Source: Endozoicomonas sp965199185 (GTDB lineage Bacteria; Pseudomonadota; Gammaproteobacteria; Pseudomonadales; Endozoicomonadaceae). Taken from it: 64,000 nt of DNA. The stretch is taken from contig CBDAQW010000040.1 of the NCBI GenBank assembly GCA_965199185.1, positions 65,099-129,098 on the forward strand, written 5' to 3'. Under the pieces are notes generated by a model. It ran no database searches. It saw only the letters and a program-made list of their open reading frames with translations, and was not told the origin of the DNA. Below, piece after piece: positions 1 to 10,156 of the stretch (position 1 is its first letter; every line of letters begins with the position of its first letter). The position numbers and the translations under genes are program-made.

Positions 1-53
1 AAAATAAACTATCTTTTGTCATCAGCCACGTAAATGCCTAAAGGTTTGCCACA

Positions 54-1469
54 TTGGTCAAAAGAATAAGCCTCTTGTTCATCTGCTTATGTTTTATTCA
101 TCACTGCAATGCACTGACGCTCCATCTTGGAGAGGTGAATGCTTTTTCCCTGAAGCACTCTTTTATAAACGATGATTCTAATTTTTCTGCAAACTATTTT
201 ACCAACTATCTTCCTCTGCTTTTTGAGACTTCAGTGAGCTCGTCTTTATCCTTCAATCCTTTCATTTTTACCGCGCTCTTTTCTCATTGGCTGCATCAAA
301 AGAAGCCCATCAATAGTGATGAACACGTGTCAGGATTCCCCCAATACAAACCAATAAAAGAATGGCTGCTACACGATCAATTTATTGATAAAAACGCTGC
401 CGGGCACGCTTTAAATCAGATCATTCATAATGCACATGAGGATCATTCAGACCATATACAAAAAGGCGTGCAGCTTTTCTTTTTTGAGCAGCATCAAAAG
501 ATAAAGCTGGCCGCCCGACTCAACCAACCTCTGACCTTGCAACAACGGCAAGATCTCACTCTGGCGCTGCAAGACCTTATGCTGGCTTTATACCAGCCAG
601 ATGACGTTTTCTTACCAGAACCGGATGATACGAATGAAGTAATGACCCTCACGACCAGCAGCGGTGGTGATGATGGGGGCGACGATGAAAGATGGCAACC
701 TGATGAGCTAGTTGATGCCTTAGATAATTCGTCGGTCAGACTGTTTGATGAATTCGGTGATGACGACTGGCTGACATTTCTGGATGAAAGTATCAGGTCT
801 AGCCAGATAATAAGAAGAGCATTTCAGCTGCATCGACTGGAGCAACGGAGGCAGGAAGCCATGCTTCAGGGGGATAGGAATATGGCCAGCATATTGCAAA
901 ACCGGATGATGCTGATCAGCATTGAGGAAGCTGAATTATCAGACTTATTGAACGATCCCCAAGGATTCAGGCTACTGCTATCACTACTTACCGGGCAGAC
1001 AACAAGCCCATTACCTGCCAGACAAGTTGGTCATGGGCAAAGCAGTAGCTCCAGCCATGACGATTATTCATCAAGCGATGACCACTCAGACAATTCGTCA
1101 AGCTCATCTTCTGAAAATACTGCCAATCAGCAATCGCCAGCAAATCACCAGATCGTCTCAAAGCAAAAGAGAGATGACGACCCGAACGAAAATAATCAGC
1201 CCGATCACAGCTACGCGAATACCTATTGCCAGATTTGCAATACAAAACCTTGCAAAGAGTATTTCAACGATTTTGAGTTACTGATACGCAGCATGAAGTC
1301 AACCAACTTTGAAAATATTGAGGCTTGCCTGAATCAGTCGAAAAATCCACGTTACCTGCTCAACCTCTGCCCAACCACTGCCGACAACCGATTCACTGAG
1401 ACGCCACTGAATATGGCATGCGCCGTGTTGAACGATCCTTTTTGCGAATTTCGGTGCTCATTTAAGTAC
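54..1469 (+). pseudogene. N-terminal part of a secreted ankyrin-type protein, cut by an IS element
   Basis: The frame opens with TTG at 54, preceded by AAAGG about 9 bases upstream. Residues 1-20 (MVKRISLLFICLCFIHHCNA) look like a Sec signal peptide. There follow about 190 residues of unknown fold, a strongly acidic stretch (runs of Asp near residues 204-212), and a Ser/Asp-rich linker near residues 325-350. A region starting like an ankyrin repeat (FTETPLNMAC, near residue 445) comes last. Continuity is lost at 1470, where an IS4-type element begins; the frame then runs on for 47 codons of IS sequence and stops at 1610. The ankyrin array resumes beyond the element at 2782. I infer one original gene from 54 to about 6400. 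When the IS and one target copy are removed, the two halves are out of frame by one base, so a second lesion, a sequence error or earlier decay is needed. Function unknown; a secreted host-interaction protein is plausible. Confidence 0.75.
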
Positions 1470-2774
1470 CAATACTTCGGACAGTTTCCGCCAGATGCGG
1501 CCATGAGAGAAAACAGCGAAAATGGAGAAGCTCACCCCCTCCATTCGCTGATACTTTTCTCTCATGGAAAACATAGTAAAGGCTGCTCTGGACGGCATGT
1601 CCAGTGTTAAAAAGCCCCAGAAAACCTTCATCGCGCTGCTTCTCTCTGCTCTCATAGTGGTTCAGGGCAAAGCCAACTTTCGGAATATGAGTCGATATTC
1701 CCCGATGAGTGAGAAACGCTTTAGTCGCTGGTATCGCCGTTCCTTCGACTTTTCCAGTTTCAACTGCCTGATGCTCTCTGATGTAGTTGAGAAAGCTCAG
1801 GAGTTAATAGCTGCTCTCGATGCCAGCTTTATGACCAAAAGTGGCAAGAAGACGGATGGGCTCGGAATGTTTTGGCGTGGCTGCACAAGTCGCTCTGAGC
1901 GAGGACTTGAGCTATCCCTTCTCAGTGTTATAGACCTTCAATCCAATACAGCGTATGCACTGGATGCTGAGCAGACCCTTGATGAAGACGGTAAAACTCG
2001 CGTCGACCTCTATGCAGAGCAGGTTATTCGTCTTGCAGAAAAAATTCTGAATCTTGGTATCAGCTATCTGTCTGTAGACGCCTATTACTTCAAGGAAAAA
2101 TTTGTATCCGCTGTGGTTGCTACTGGCCTCCAGATCGTTGGCAAGTTAAGAAATGATGCCGACCTGCTGTGGCTCTACACCGGTTCATTATTCTGGCAGT
2201 GGACGCCCAAGAATTTATGATGGTAAGGTCAACCCTGACAAAGATCTACACCGCTTTGAGCACGTAGGCCAGCTGGAAAGCGGAGAAAATATCTATACCG
2301 CAGTTGTACATTCCAAATGTCTGAAACGTCGTATACGTGTTGTTATGTTGCGGACTCAGCGAGGCACCAAAATGGGTGTATCGCTGCTCTACTCAACCGA
2401 TACAGATCTGGACGCGATGACAATCATCAAATATTACAAAGCCAGGTTTCAGATCGAATTTATTTTCCGGGATGCCAAGCAGTACACAGGGTTGATGGAC
2501 TGCCAATCTTGCCGGAAAGAGTGTATCCACACACAAATCAATGCTTCGTTTACAGCCCTGAATGCACTCAAGCTGGAAGACCTGGGAAGAAAAAAATACC
2601 GATGAAGAAACCGTGATTTCTATCGCCACCTGGAAACGCCGAAAGTTCAATCAGCACTTGATGTGTAGAGTTTTTGAGAAGTTAGATTTACCCATGAGCA
2701 ATGAAAAAGTCATGGACACTTACCGACAACTCAGTAGCTATGGAGCTATCGCTGCATAAGTGTCCGAAGTGTTG
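1470..2774 (+). mobile_element. IS4-family insertion sequence, 1305 bp, 6-bp target duplication
   Basis: The ends are inverted repeats of 14 bp with one mismatch: CAATACTTCGGACA at 1470-1483, and the complement of CAACACTTCGGACA at 2761-2774. AAGTAC flanks both sides (1464-1469 and 2775-2780), a 6-bp target duplication. The interior holds one transposase gene whose last third shows the YREK signature of IS4-family DDE enzymes. The element sits inside the ankyrin gene. Confidence 0.85.
1564..2759 (+). pseudogene. IS4-family transposase, two frameshifts
   Basis: The product is recovered in three pieces: 1564-2220 (residues to about LRNDADLLWLYTG), 2153-2605 (from about SGRPRIYDGKV) and 2562-2759 (from about EEKNTDEETV). 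The frame changes near 2180 and near 2590, the second in an A7 run. The middle piece has YKARFQIEFIFRDAK, matching Y-(2)-R-(3)-E-(6)-K, the catalytic C-terminal signature of IS4-family DDE transposases; FMTKSGKKTDG and YLSVDAYYF are candidate first and second Asp regions. Total length near 400 codons fits the family. As read, it should not make an active enzyme, unless the shifts are sequence errors. Confidence 0.85.
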
Positions 2775-2781
2775 AAGTACA

Positions 2782-5700
2782 ATGAAAATTACAACCCTCT
2801 GCCAAAATCTTATACGGCTGTTACTGGAAAAGGGTGCTGATCCGAACATCTTGAGCAGCGACGGTTTAAGCCCTCTATATCAGGCGGTAAAAAACAGCAA
2901 TATTGAAACAATCAGAATATTGCTTAACAAAGGGGCTCACCCCGATAGTGACAGCAGCGGCAGAGATACACCTTTGTATCAGGCAGTGCGCAATAAGCAT
3001 CACGCTATTGCGGAACTCCTGCTGAAATGTAACGCTGATCCTGACTGTAACGCTGAAGGAGAAGAAACCGCGTTGTATCAAGCAGCAAAAAACAACGATC
3101 TAAAGATGGTCATGCTTCTTTTAAATGCCAATGCTGATATTAATGCCAACAATATTGGCGGTAAAACACCGTTGTGGGAGGCTGCATCACTGAGACATCG
3201 TGGTAGATATTATCAATATTTTCGCAAAGCGAATATTATTGAACTTTTACTCAATCGTGGTGCCAGTGCAAAGTACAACGGTGGCGGCGAAAGCGTTTTG
3301 CAAAAGTTAATCTCGGATTTCTACACTCCTCCCGATATCATACTGAAAGCGATAGAAGCAGGGGCAGACCCTGATAGAGGCGAAGGTAAGCAGCACCCTC
3401 TTTATCTACTGATTGAATATAAACATCCATTGAATTTATTAGAGAAGATATTCAGTTATCAGGTTGACCCTAATGGTCACACTACTGGTGTCTATACTCC
3501 TCTTACCTATGCAATCCGGAACAATGATAGAGATATAGAAACGGTTAAATTATTGCTTGATCGTGGGGCTGATCCGAATGCATTGGCAGAGGGTGATTCA
3601 ACCCCTCTGTATAGAGCCATCATAACTGAAAGCCCTTGTCTTGAAATGGTCAAACTTTTGCTGAAATATGATGCTGACCCTGACTGTTGTACTGAAGGAG
3701 ATGACACTGCTCTTTATTGTGCTGTCGATTGGTACCTCGAAAGTCCTGAACCATGTCCCAACCATAGCGAGCTTATCAGCATATTACTGGCGAATAAAGC
3801 CAACCCTGACTGCCATACCAAAGGTAAGAACACGCCGCTATACATGGCCGCCAACTGCAAAAATGCATTTTTAGTATCAGTCCTGCTGGAAGCCGGAGCC
3901 GATGTCAACGCCAAAGCCCCCGGAGGAGACACACCGCTACTGGCTGCATCACAAAGAAAACCTTCTCAATACCGCAACATTGAAAATGGTAATCTGTATC
4001 ACATCATCAAAACATTGCTGGCGCACAACGCTGACTCACCTTACACGCTCGTTCATTGGAATGCTTTGATACAAGCCACCTTCATCGCGAAAAAACCACC
4101 GGATTTGCTAATTGAGTATATAAAGGCAGGCATTGATCCAGATAGCCGCATTGGATATGAACATCTTCTTTATCAGGCAGTCGAGCATCATTACCCGATA
4201 GCTTATCTAAAGCAGTTGCTGGAATACCCTCTCCATCTTGACAGCTACTCCGATCGTTGGAATCCGCTTTGGATAGCCGCCAAAAATGGCAATACTGATG
4301 CACTCAGGCTTTTGCTTGAGAAAGGGGCTGATCCTGATGCCAGTACTCATGGCAATGACTGGCCACTCATTGCTGCGATTAAAAATAATCATCTTAAATC
4401 AGTAAAACTACTACTTCAGCATGGCGCCAAGCCTGACCGATTTATCAACAGTAAGTGGCATCCTCTTACTCGAGCTCTTGAAGATAACGCTCATGACAAA
4501 ATTGTGGCTGCACTACTGCGTTACGGAGCCAGTACCACTGTCATCCCGTTAACCAATAAAGAAGACCACAAACGGATTAAAACACTTATTAAGAAGCATC
4601 ATATTCCGACAGAGCACATTAATCCTTCCTTACCTCTGCATAAAAAGAGACAGATACGACTTTACCACCCTTACCAGAAAAGCAGGCTTAGGGTAGCAGC
4701 AGTGGAAAAATTACCATTAGCTACATCAGAACCAGTGGATAATGCAGCATCATCTGGTGAGTCTGGTAAATTCTATTCTTCCTCTACCCTTGCTGGTGTG
4801 AGTCGCACTATCAGTGAAACAAATACCAACCCTCAACATATTGCCATTATTGGTGGTGGTGCCTCCGGTTTAATGAGCGCAATCTTTGCTCTGCAGGCAT
4901 CTGTAATGTCCAGAAAACCTATTCAGATAACACTTTATGAACGACAAAAGAATGGATTCGGCGGCTTGGCTTATTCTCATGCCACTTCACAGAGTTTTCA
5001 TCCCCTCAATATAAAACCCTCGGATCTTTCTATTCTTTTGGGTAATTCGCAAAATTTCGTTGACTTCCTGGACGATACTCGCAAAAAAGATAAGTGCGCG
5101 GGTATTTATCATGGTCAGGCCTCACGTCATGAATTTTACCAATATGTCGAGCACCACCTTAAGCTCGCGGTAGAGCTTGCCCATCCGGGGTCAACCATTG
5201 TGCGTCTGAATCGCAACGTCGTCGACCTGGCACCACTTAACGACCAGCAAATACAACTGTTTACAAAGGACATTGCGGCACCCAAAACAGCCACTCATGA
5301 TGTCAAGACAGAGACCGAAGGCTATGAACGTATAATTATTGCCACAGGCAACCAATTGTCTACAAAGCCACCCGCTTTTGTGAAAAGAGTATCTGGTCGA
5401 TACATAAACACCCTTTACGCCCCAGCGGCGTATAAAAAAATCAAAAGATTTTCACAACAAATCAACACAAAAAGTAAAACTGTGGTTATCATCGGAACAG
5501 GGTTAAGTGCTTTGGATGCAATACTTACCCTGAAGAAGTTTGGCTATAACGGAAAGATTATTTGCATATCAAGACATGGTCAGACCTATTTTCGATACAG
5601 TGAGGGCGTCATAACAAGAAACAAGCTTCTATTCTTCAGAGGAAGCAATACACCCGACTTTCTTAAACGAGTTAACGAAAAAACATCTGTAGCAGAGATT

Positions 5701-6401
5701 GAAACATGGATAAAAGACTATCTTAAGGAAGTGCTTATGCTGGATGACGATGACAGCTTTTACCATTTTATGGAAGGTTCGTTAGTTTCAGGTAAAGCGG
5801 ATAATCCCGAAAAGAGTATTTTCCTTGAAGAACTACTGACACAAGGTTCACGCTATATCGCAGAACTGGCCAGAAAGTTGGCTCCAGACACTGCCCGGAC
5901 TTTATTGAACAAATATAGCAGCGCAATTAACAGCCACAGATTCGGTATCATTCCCGAAGTGTATGATCCGATTAAAAACTGATTGACGCTGGTCGTGTTA
6001 AGTTTCTGCGTGATCAGTTTGATTCTGTTATCTGTGAAAAAAATAAGGTTAGCTACTGGTTAAATAGCGACTGCACTGAAGAAAAAAGCTGTGAGCTCAT
6101 AATTAATTCCGCTGGCTTTGTTCAACACTACTCTCCTGATAACGTTCAGGAGCTCTGGTCAAACCTGTTAAAACGAGGTGACGCCACAGCCCACCATCTT
6201 GGAGGCGTCAAAGTTAATAGTTTTGGTCAAATGATTGCTTCCGATGACCACGCACATCCAAATATTTTTTTAAGCGGCCCCATGACCTCAGGCGCATCGA
6301 TAGAAGACCGTGGTCGTCTGGGAGGAAGCACCTGGAATATTGCCGAATGCAGGGACAAAAGTGAAATTGCAGGTCATAACTCCGTCTTAGGGAAGTGGTA
6401 G
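2782..6401 (+). pseudogene. Ankyrin array fused to FAD/NAD(P)-binding domain (C-terminal part of the split gene)
   Basis: The open frame 2782-5982 gives 1066 residues. Residues 1 to about 590 are roughly 15 ankyrin repeats (for example LLLEKGADPN, TPLYQAV, LLLDRGADPNA). After a linker, a flavoprotein domain begins near residue 686: IAIIGGGASGLMSA (first Rossmann glycine motif), YERIIIATGN, then VVIIGTGLSALDA (second dinucleotide motif). It resembles the FAD-NAD(P)-binding family (PF13454 type) rather than a classical two-domain monooxygenase. The stop at 5980 is premature: shifting one base in the A5 run at 5974-5978 opens another 140 codons (LIDAGRVKFLRDQF to SGPMTSGASIEDRGRLGGST), stopping at 6399-6401. 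The last few codons come from a dispersed repeat starting at 6386, so the natural C-terminus may be lost. With 54-1469 this makes a signal peptide-ankyrin-flavoprotein of about 1700 residues. Substrate unknown. Confidence 0.8.
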
Positions 6402-6499
6402 TACAAAATTCACCACCGTTCGCACTGAGTCTGTCGAAGTGCTTGCACAGCACCCTTCGACAAGCACAGGATGAACGGAGTTTTCGGTAAGTTTGACGT
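6386..6499 (+). repeat. 114-bp dispersed palindromic repeat, copy 1
   Basis: This segment matches the reverse complement of 59679-59792 over its whole length with a handful of substitutions. The core is an imperfect inverted repeat around TCGAAGTGCTTGCA, with arms of the type CTGAGTCTGTCGAAG and CTTCGACAAGCACAG. It overlaps the 3' end of the flavoprotein frame. Confidence 0.8.
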
Positions 6500-6797
6500 T
6501 GTCGCTCCCCTTAGCGCAGCCACCCTTTTAGAATCTGCCCGGGAATAAGTACCCAAGCATATGAAATCATATTTTCTGACTCATTGTTCAGGCAATCTAC
6601 TTCGTTACAACTCTGGTCACATAGCTTGCTATGCTCCCGTCGTTGCGCCTTGCATACCACCAGCCCAATAAACCAGAAATATTCGATTATATATGACCAG
6701 CTACTTAACGTCCCAATTTGCTATCGGGGAAACCTTTCACCCCTTTTGTGAACAGTATGGCAGCCCGAAGGGCTGCAAAATAAGTCCTGATTCATAC
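6500..6797. other. Intergenic stretch, no gene recognised
   Basis: No coding frame is convincing. The only structure seen is a short perfect hairpin, GCAGCCC/GGGCTGC at 6760-6776, downstream of the minus-strand regulator. It is not followed by a T run on that strand, so I do not call it a terminator. Confidence 0.4.
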
Positions 6798-7616
6798 TTA
6801 TCGACACACGACCAACTCTGTCTGATGAGCATTCAACACCTCACAAACTGGCTCAGGGGGTTGCGCATCAGTAAACAGTGTGTCGATATCACTGATATGC
6901 CCCATACGCACCATGGCACCCCGACCAAATTTAGAATGATCAGCCGCCAGAAAACTCTGCCGGGCATTCTGGATCATTGCCTGAGCAACCCGGACTTCAT
7001 GATAATCAAAGTCCAGCAACGAGCCGTCCATATCGATGCCACTGATACCAATCAGGGCATAATCTACCCGAAACTGATTGATAAAATCTCTGGTGGCTTC
7101 GCCAATAACACCACCATCCCGGTTACGAACTTCACCACCGGCAATGACGACGGTGAAGTCTTCTCGTTGCAACAGAATCGAAGCGACATGCAAGTTGTTA
7201 GTCACCACATTCAATTGAGAGTGATTCAGCAGCGCCCTGGCAACCGCTTCTGTCGAAGTGCCAATATTGATAAACAGGGACGCTCCGTCAGGGATGCGTT
7301 TTGCCATCGCTTCAGCAATCTGGTCTTTGGCTTCATGATGCATACTCTTGCGTTCCGAGTAAGCCGCATTGACCGTACTGCTACTGGAAGGCACACCAGC
7401 GCCTCCATGATGACGGCTGATCAGTTTAAGCCTGTCCAGTTCATTAAGATCACGACGAATCGTCTGCGGTGTTACCTGAAAATGCTGAACAAGCTCATCG
7501 GTACTGATAAAACCTTTTTGCTGAATCATCTCCACGATCAGCTCATGGCGACGAATCTGTGGAAGGTTAGACATTTTACTGGTGCTATTTGATGAATCCA
7601 TAATGATGACCGACAT
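6798..7616 (-). CDS. glpR: DeoR-family repressor, GlpR-like (glycerol-3-phosphate regulon)
   Basis: A 272-residue DeoR-family regulator. The N-terminal winged helix carries VTPQTIRRDLNEL followed by SRHHGGAGVPSSSS, closely matching E. coli GlpR. The C-terminal sugar-phosphate isomerase-like sensor domain has FINIGTSTEAVA, NNLHVA, AGGEVRNRDGG and ADHSKFGRGAMV. GlpR represses glycerol and glycerol-3-phosphate genes and is induced by glycerol-3-phosphate. No glp structural genes lie in the window, so the regulon is inferred only from similarity. The start is uncertain: codons 1, 6 (7601) and 15 (7574) are all possible, and the conserved part begins after codon 15. It is followed in the minus direction by a possible hairpin near 6768. 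Confidence 0.82.
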   Translation of the reverse strand: MSVIIMDSSNSTSKMSNLPQIRRHELIVEMIQQKGFISTDELVQHFQVTPQTIRRDLNELDRLKLISRHHGGAGVPSSSSTVNAAYSERKSMHHEAKDQIAEAMAKRIPDGASLFINIGTSTEAVARALLNHSQLNVVTNNLHVASILLQREDFTVVIAGGEVRNRDGGVIGEATRDFINQFRVDYALIGISGIDMDGSLLDFDYHEVRVAQAMIQNARQSFLAADHSKFGRGAMVRMGHISDIDTLFTDAQPPEPVCEVLNAHQTELVVCR

Positions 7617-7646
7617 CCTTTAGTGCTCTGCGACCCTGAACTCTGG

Positions 7647-8678
7647 TCAATAAAATCGTGGCTCTGCTTCCAGACTCACGCCAAAAGTCTCCATGACTTT
7701 TTTCTGCACAAAACCGGAAAACGCAACCACATCCAAACCTTTAGCCTGCCCATGATTGACCAGAACCAGTGCCTGATGTTCATAAGTGCCCACTGGGCCC
7801 TGGCGAAACCCTTTCAAGCCTGCACGATCAATCAGCCAGCCTGCTGCCAGTTTCCAATCATCTCCCACCGAATAAGCGACAATGTCTGGATAAGATTGTT
7901 TCAATTCAGCCAGTTTTTCCCCATCAACTACTGGGTTTTTAAAAAAACTGCCGGCATTACCCACCTCTTTCGGATCGGGTAATTTCGAGCGACGAATATC
8001 ACAGATCGCCTGGCTGATCTCCAGTCCTGAAGGTGTTTTATTGCCCAATCGTTCACTCAGTAAAGCATGTAAATTGCCATAGTGTAACTTGGGTTTTAGC
8101 TGCTTATTCAGTGACAGATCAACGGAAGTGATAATGAATTTATCGCGACCTGAGTGCTTAAAATAAGAATCTCTATACCCAAACGCACAATCTTCAAGCT
8201 GAAATATAACCACTTCACCCGTATCAATAGAAACGGCATTCAGACTGACAAAATGATCTTTTAATTCGACACCATAGGCACCAATATTCTGGATGGGCGC
8301 CGCCCCGACGGTACCGGGAATCAGAGAGAGGTTTTCAAGGCCAAACAGTTTATGCCGCAAAGACCAGAGAACCAGTTCATGCCAGTCTTCACCAGCACCC
8401 GCTCTGATAATGACACTCTCATTATCATCCGACAGAATAGTGCGCTCCTGAATGTGGATGGCTAACACCAATGCGTCCAGGTCATCCGTAAGGACAACAT
8501 TGCTGCCGCCCCCAAGTGGTATAACAGGCAGTTGATGTTGTCGGGCAAATTCCAGAGCTTGCTGCAATGACTGCACTGAATCAATGTCAGCAAAATAACT
8601 GGCTTTAGCAGGAAGTCCTAGCGTGTTCAGGTGTTTCAGCGGAACCTGTTGAATAATATTCAGAGAGTCAGTCATCAA
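7647..8678 (-). CDS. murB: UDP-N-acetylenolpyruvoylglucosamine reductase MurB
   Basis: A 343-residue MurB, the usual length of the E. coli type. It reduces UDP-GlcNAc-enolpyruvate to UDP-MurNAc in cytoplasmic peptidoglycan precursor synthesis, using FAD and NADPH. Visible motifs: the FAD-binding GGGSNVVL near residue 57, LIPGTVGAAPIQNIGAYG, the catalytic-serine region NAGSFFKNP, AAGWLIDRAGLKGFRQG, and a C-terminal VSLEAEPRFY with the acid residue. It starts directly after the phosphatase gene stop (8679) on the same strand and appears to be the last gene of the exbB-lpxK-kdsB operon. Confidence 0.96.
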   Translation of the reverse strand: MMTDSLNIIQQVPLKHLNTLGLPAKASYFADIDSVQSLQQALEFARQHQLPVIPLGGGSNVVLTDDLDALVLAIHIQERTILSDDNESVIIRAGAGEDWHELVLWSLRHKLFGLENLSLIPGTVGAAPIQNIGAYGVELKDHFVSLNAVSIDTGEVVIFQLEDCAFGYRDSYFKHSGRDKFIITSVDLSLNKQLKPKLHYGNLHALLSERLGNKTPSGLEISQAICDIRRSKLPDPKEVGNAGSFFKNPVVDGEKLAELKQSYPDIVAYSVGDDWKLAAGWLIDRAGLKGFRQGPVGTYEHQALVLVNHGQAKGLDVVAFSGFVQKKVMETFGVSLEAEPRFY

Positions 8679-9179
8679 TCAGAAATGGGATGGGTAAGAT
8701 AGATTAGTAAGATAGTGTTCTTTCAAATGTTCCAGCAGTGCCAGACCTCCGACTTCAATCAATGTCAGTACGTTGGTAAAGCCTTCATCACCACCGTAAT
8801 AAGGGTCGGGTACTTCGCTGGTTTGCAGTGTTGCCGCAAAATCAAGAAACAGCTGTATTTTATGGCAATGTTCTGGGGGGCATTTTTTCTGCAAATCGAC
8901 CAGATTGCTTTGATCCATTGCCAGTACCAGGTCTTGATGAACAAAGTCATTGTTACTCACTTTGCGAGCGCGAATAAACGACAGGTCATAGCCTCTGCTG
9001 GCCGCTTCCTGACTGGATCGTGAATCAGGAGGCTCATTGACATGCCAGCCACTGGTACCGGCAGAATCCACCTTGATGTGTGCAGTCAGGCCAGCATCTG
9101 CCACCTGTTGGACAAACACTCCGTGCGCCGTCGGTGAGCGACAGATATTACCAAGGCAGACAAAGAGTATATTGACCAT
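8679..9179 (-). CDS. Low-molecular-weight protein-tyrosine phosphatase
   Basis: The start is placed at 9179 (MVNILFVCLGNICRSP), just after the kdsB stop; the frame is open a further 16 codons upstream, but these overlap kdsB. The N-terminus carries the family signature CLGNICRS, the CX5R phosphate loop with nucleophilic Cys, and the general acid Asp lies in VPDPYYGG. Length of 166 residues is normal. Such enzymes dephosphorylate tyrosine on proteins, in bacteria often linked to polysaccharide or stress control. Its place between kdsB and murB is the same as in Pseudomonas and gives no clear substrate. Confidence 0.9.
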   Translation of the reverse strand: MVNILFVCLGNICRSPTAHGVFVQQVADAGLTAHIKVDSAGTSGWHVNEPPDSRSSQEAASRGYDLSFIRARKVSNNDFVHQDLVLAMDQSNLVDLQKKCPPEHCHKIQLFLDFAATLQTSEVPDPYYGGDEGFTNVLTLIEVGGLALLEHLKEHYLTNLSYPSHF

Positions 9180-9180
9180 A

Positions 9181-9963
9181 TCAGGTATTATTTCCCATTG
9201 TGTTAAAGTGCTGTCTGACCATTTCAAGGTCGTCCTGTGTATCTACTCCATGAGGTGGTGTTTCTACCGCATTTGCCACGTGGATACGTTGGCCGTTCCA
9301 CATCAAGCGTAACTGCTCCAGAGATTCAATCTGTTCCAGTGGACTAACACCCCATTTAACAAATTGATTTAACAATCCAACGCGGTAAGCATAGATGCCA
9401 ATGTGACGACGAAAACAATCAACCACCGGTATCTGCTTTGGTTCCTGAGCAAAGTCATCACGCGCCCAGGGAATACTTGCCCGACTAAAGTAAAGCGCAT
9501 AACCTTCTGCATCCGAAACGACTTTCACCACGTGCGGATTAAAGATGTCTTCCGCGCTGGTCACTGGATTCGCCAGAGTAGCGGCTCCTGCAGCGGGGGC
9601 ATTTTGTAGGTTAGTTGCTACCTGATTAATGACTGAAGCAGGAATCAATGGTTCATCGCCCTGTACATTCACAATCACCTCGTCGTCTGTCATGCCGTAG
9701 AGTTGAGCCACTTCCTGAAGCCGGTCAGTGCCGGAGGGGTGCTCTGATTTGGTCATACAAACTTCAGCACCGACGCTTTTTGCCACGTCATATACCCGCT
9801 CATCATCAGTGGCAATAATGACCCTGCTGGCATCACTTTCCAAAGCCCGTTCATACACATGCTGAATCATCGGTTTGCCTGCAATATCTGCCAGCGGTTT
9901 ACCGGGCAGGCGACTGGAACCAAATCGGGCGGGAATCACTACCGTAAATTCGAAAGCAGACAT
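9181..9963 (-). CDS. kdsB: 3-deoxy-manno-octulosonate cytidylyltransferase KdsB
   Basis: A 260-residue CMP-Kdo synthetase. It activates Kdo with CTP for lipid A-core assembly. Motifs: VVIPARFGSSRLPGKPL at residues 8-24 (nucleotide binding), IIATDDERV, the metal-binding VNVQGDEPLIP near residue 99, and the C-terminal GVDTQDDLEMVR. The start ATG at 9963 overlaps the end of the upstream Trm112-like gene by one base. Clustering with lpxK and that zinc protein is standard in gammaproteobacteria. Confidence 0.96.
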   Translation of the reverse strand: MSAFEFTVVIPARFGSSRLPGKPLADIAGKPMIQHVYERALESDASRVIIATDDERVYDVAKSVGAEVCMTKSEHPSGTDRLQEVAQLYGMTDDEVIVNVQGDEPLIPASVINQVATNLQNAPAAGAATLANPVTSAEDIFNPHVVKVVSDAEGYALYFSRASIPWARDDFAQEPKQIPVVDCFRRHIGIYAYRVGLLNQFVKWGVSPLEQIESLEQLRLMWNGQRIHVANAVETPPHGVDTQDDLEMVRQHFNTMGNNT

Positions 9964-10154
9964 CAGTTTTTCTCATCCAGACGTTCATCGCTGGTCAGAG
10001 TACGTGCCTCATTATCCAACATGACCGGGATATCATCCCGGATCGGATAAGCCAGACCACAGGGGCGGCACACAAGTTCAGCATTTTCTTTCTGGTATTT
10101 CACTTCGCCCTTACACAGTGGGCAAGCCAGAATTTCAAACAGTTTTTTATCCAT
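9963..10154 (-). CDS. Trm112-family small zinc-binding protein (YcaR-like)
   Basis: A 63-residue protein of the YcaR/UPF0434 type. It shows CPLCKGEV and a second Cys pair in VCRPCGLAYPIRDDIPVML, the usual four-cysteine pattern. Trm112-like proteins act as activating partners of methyltransferases in other systems; the bacterial role is not settled. It lies between lpxK (2 bp gap) and kdsB (1 bp overlap), so it is almost surely co-transcribed. Confidence 0.92.
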   Translation of the reverse strand: MDKKLFEILACPLCKGEVKYQKENAELVCRPCGLAYPIRDDIPVMLDNEARTLTSDERLDEKN

Positions 10155-10156
10155 AA

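Noticed and set aside
6760..6776. Perfect 7-bp hairpin as terminator of the GlpR-like gene
   Set aside because: No T run follows on the minus strand; the T-rich part comes before the stem.
6693..7592. Long plus-strand open frame (299 codons) opposite the GlpR-like gene
   Set aside because: It mirrors the antisense of a well-supported DeoR-family gene; its product shows no family features and has composition typical of antisense reading.
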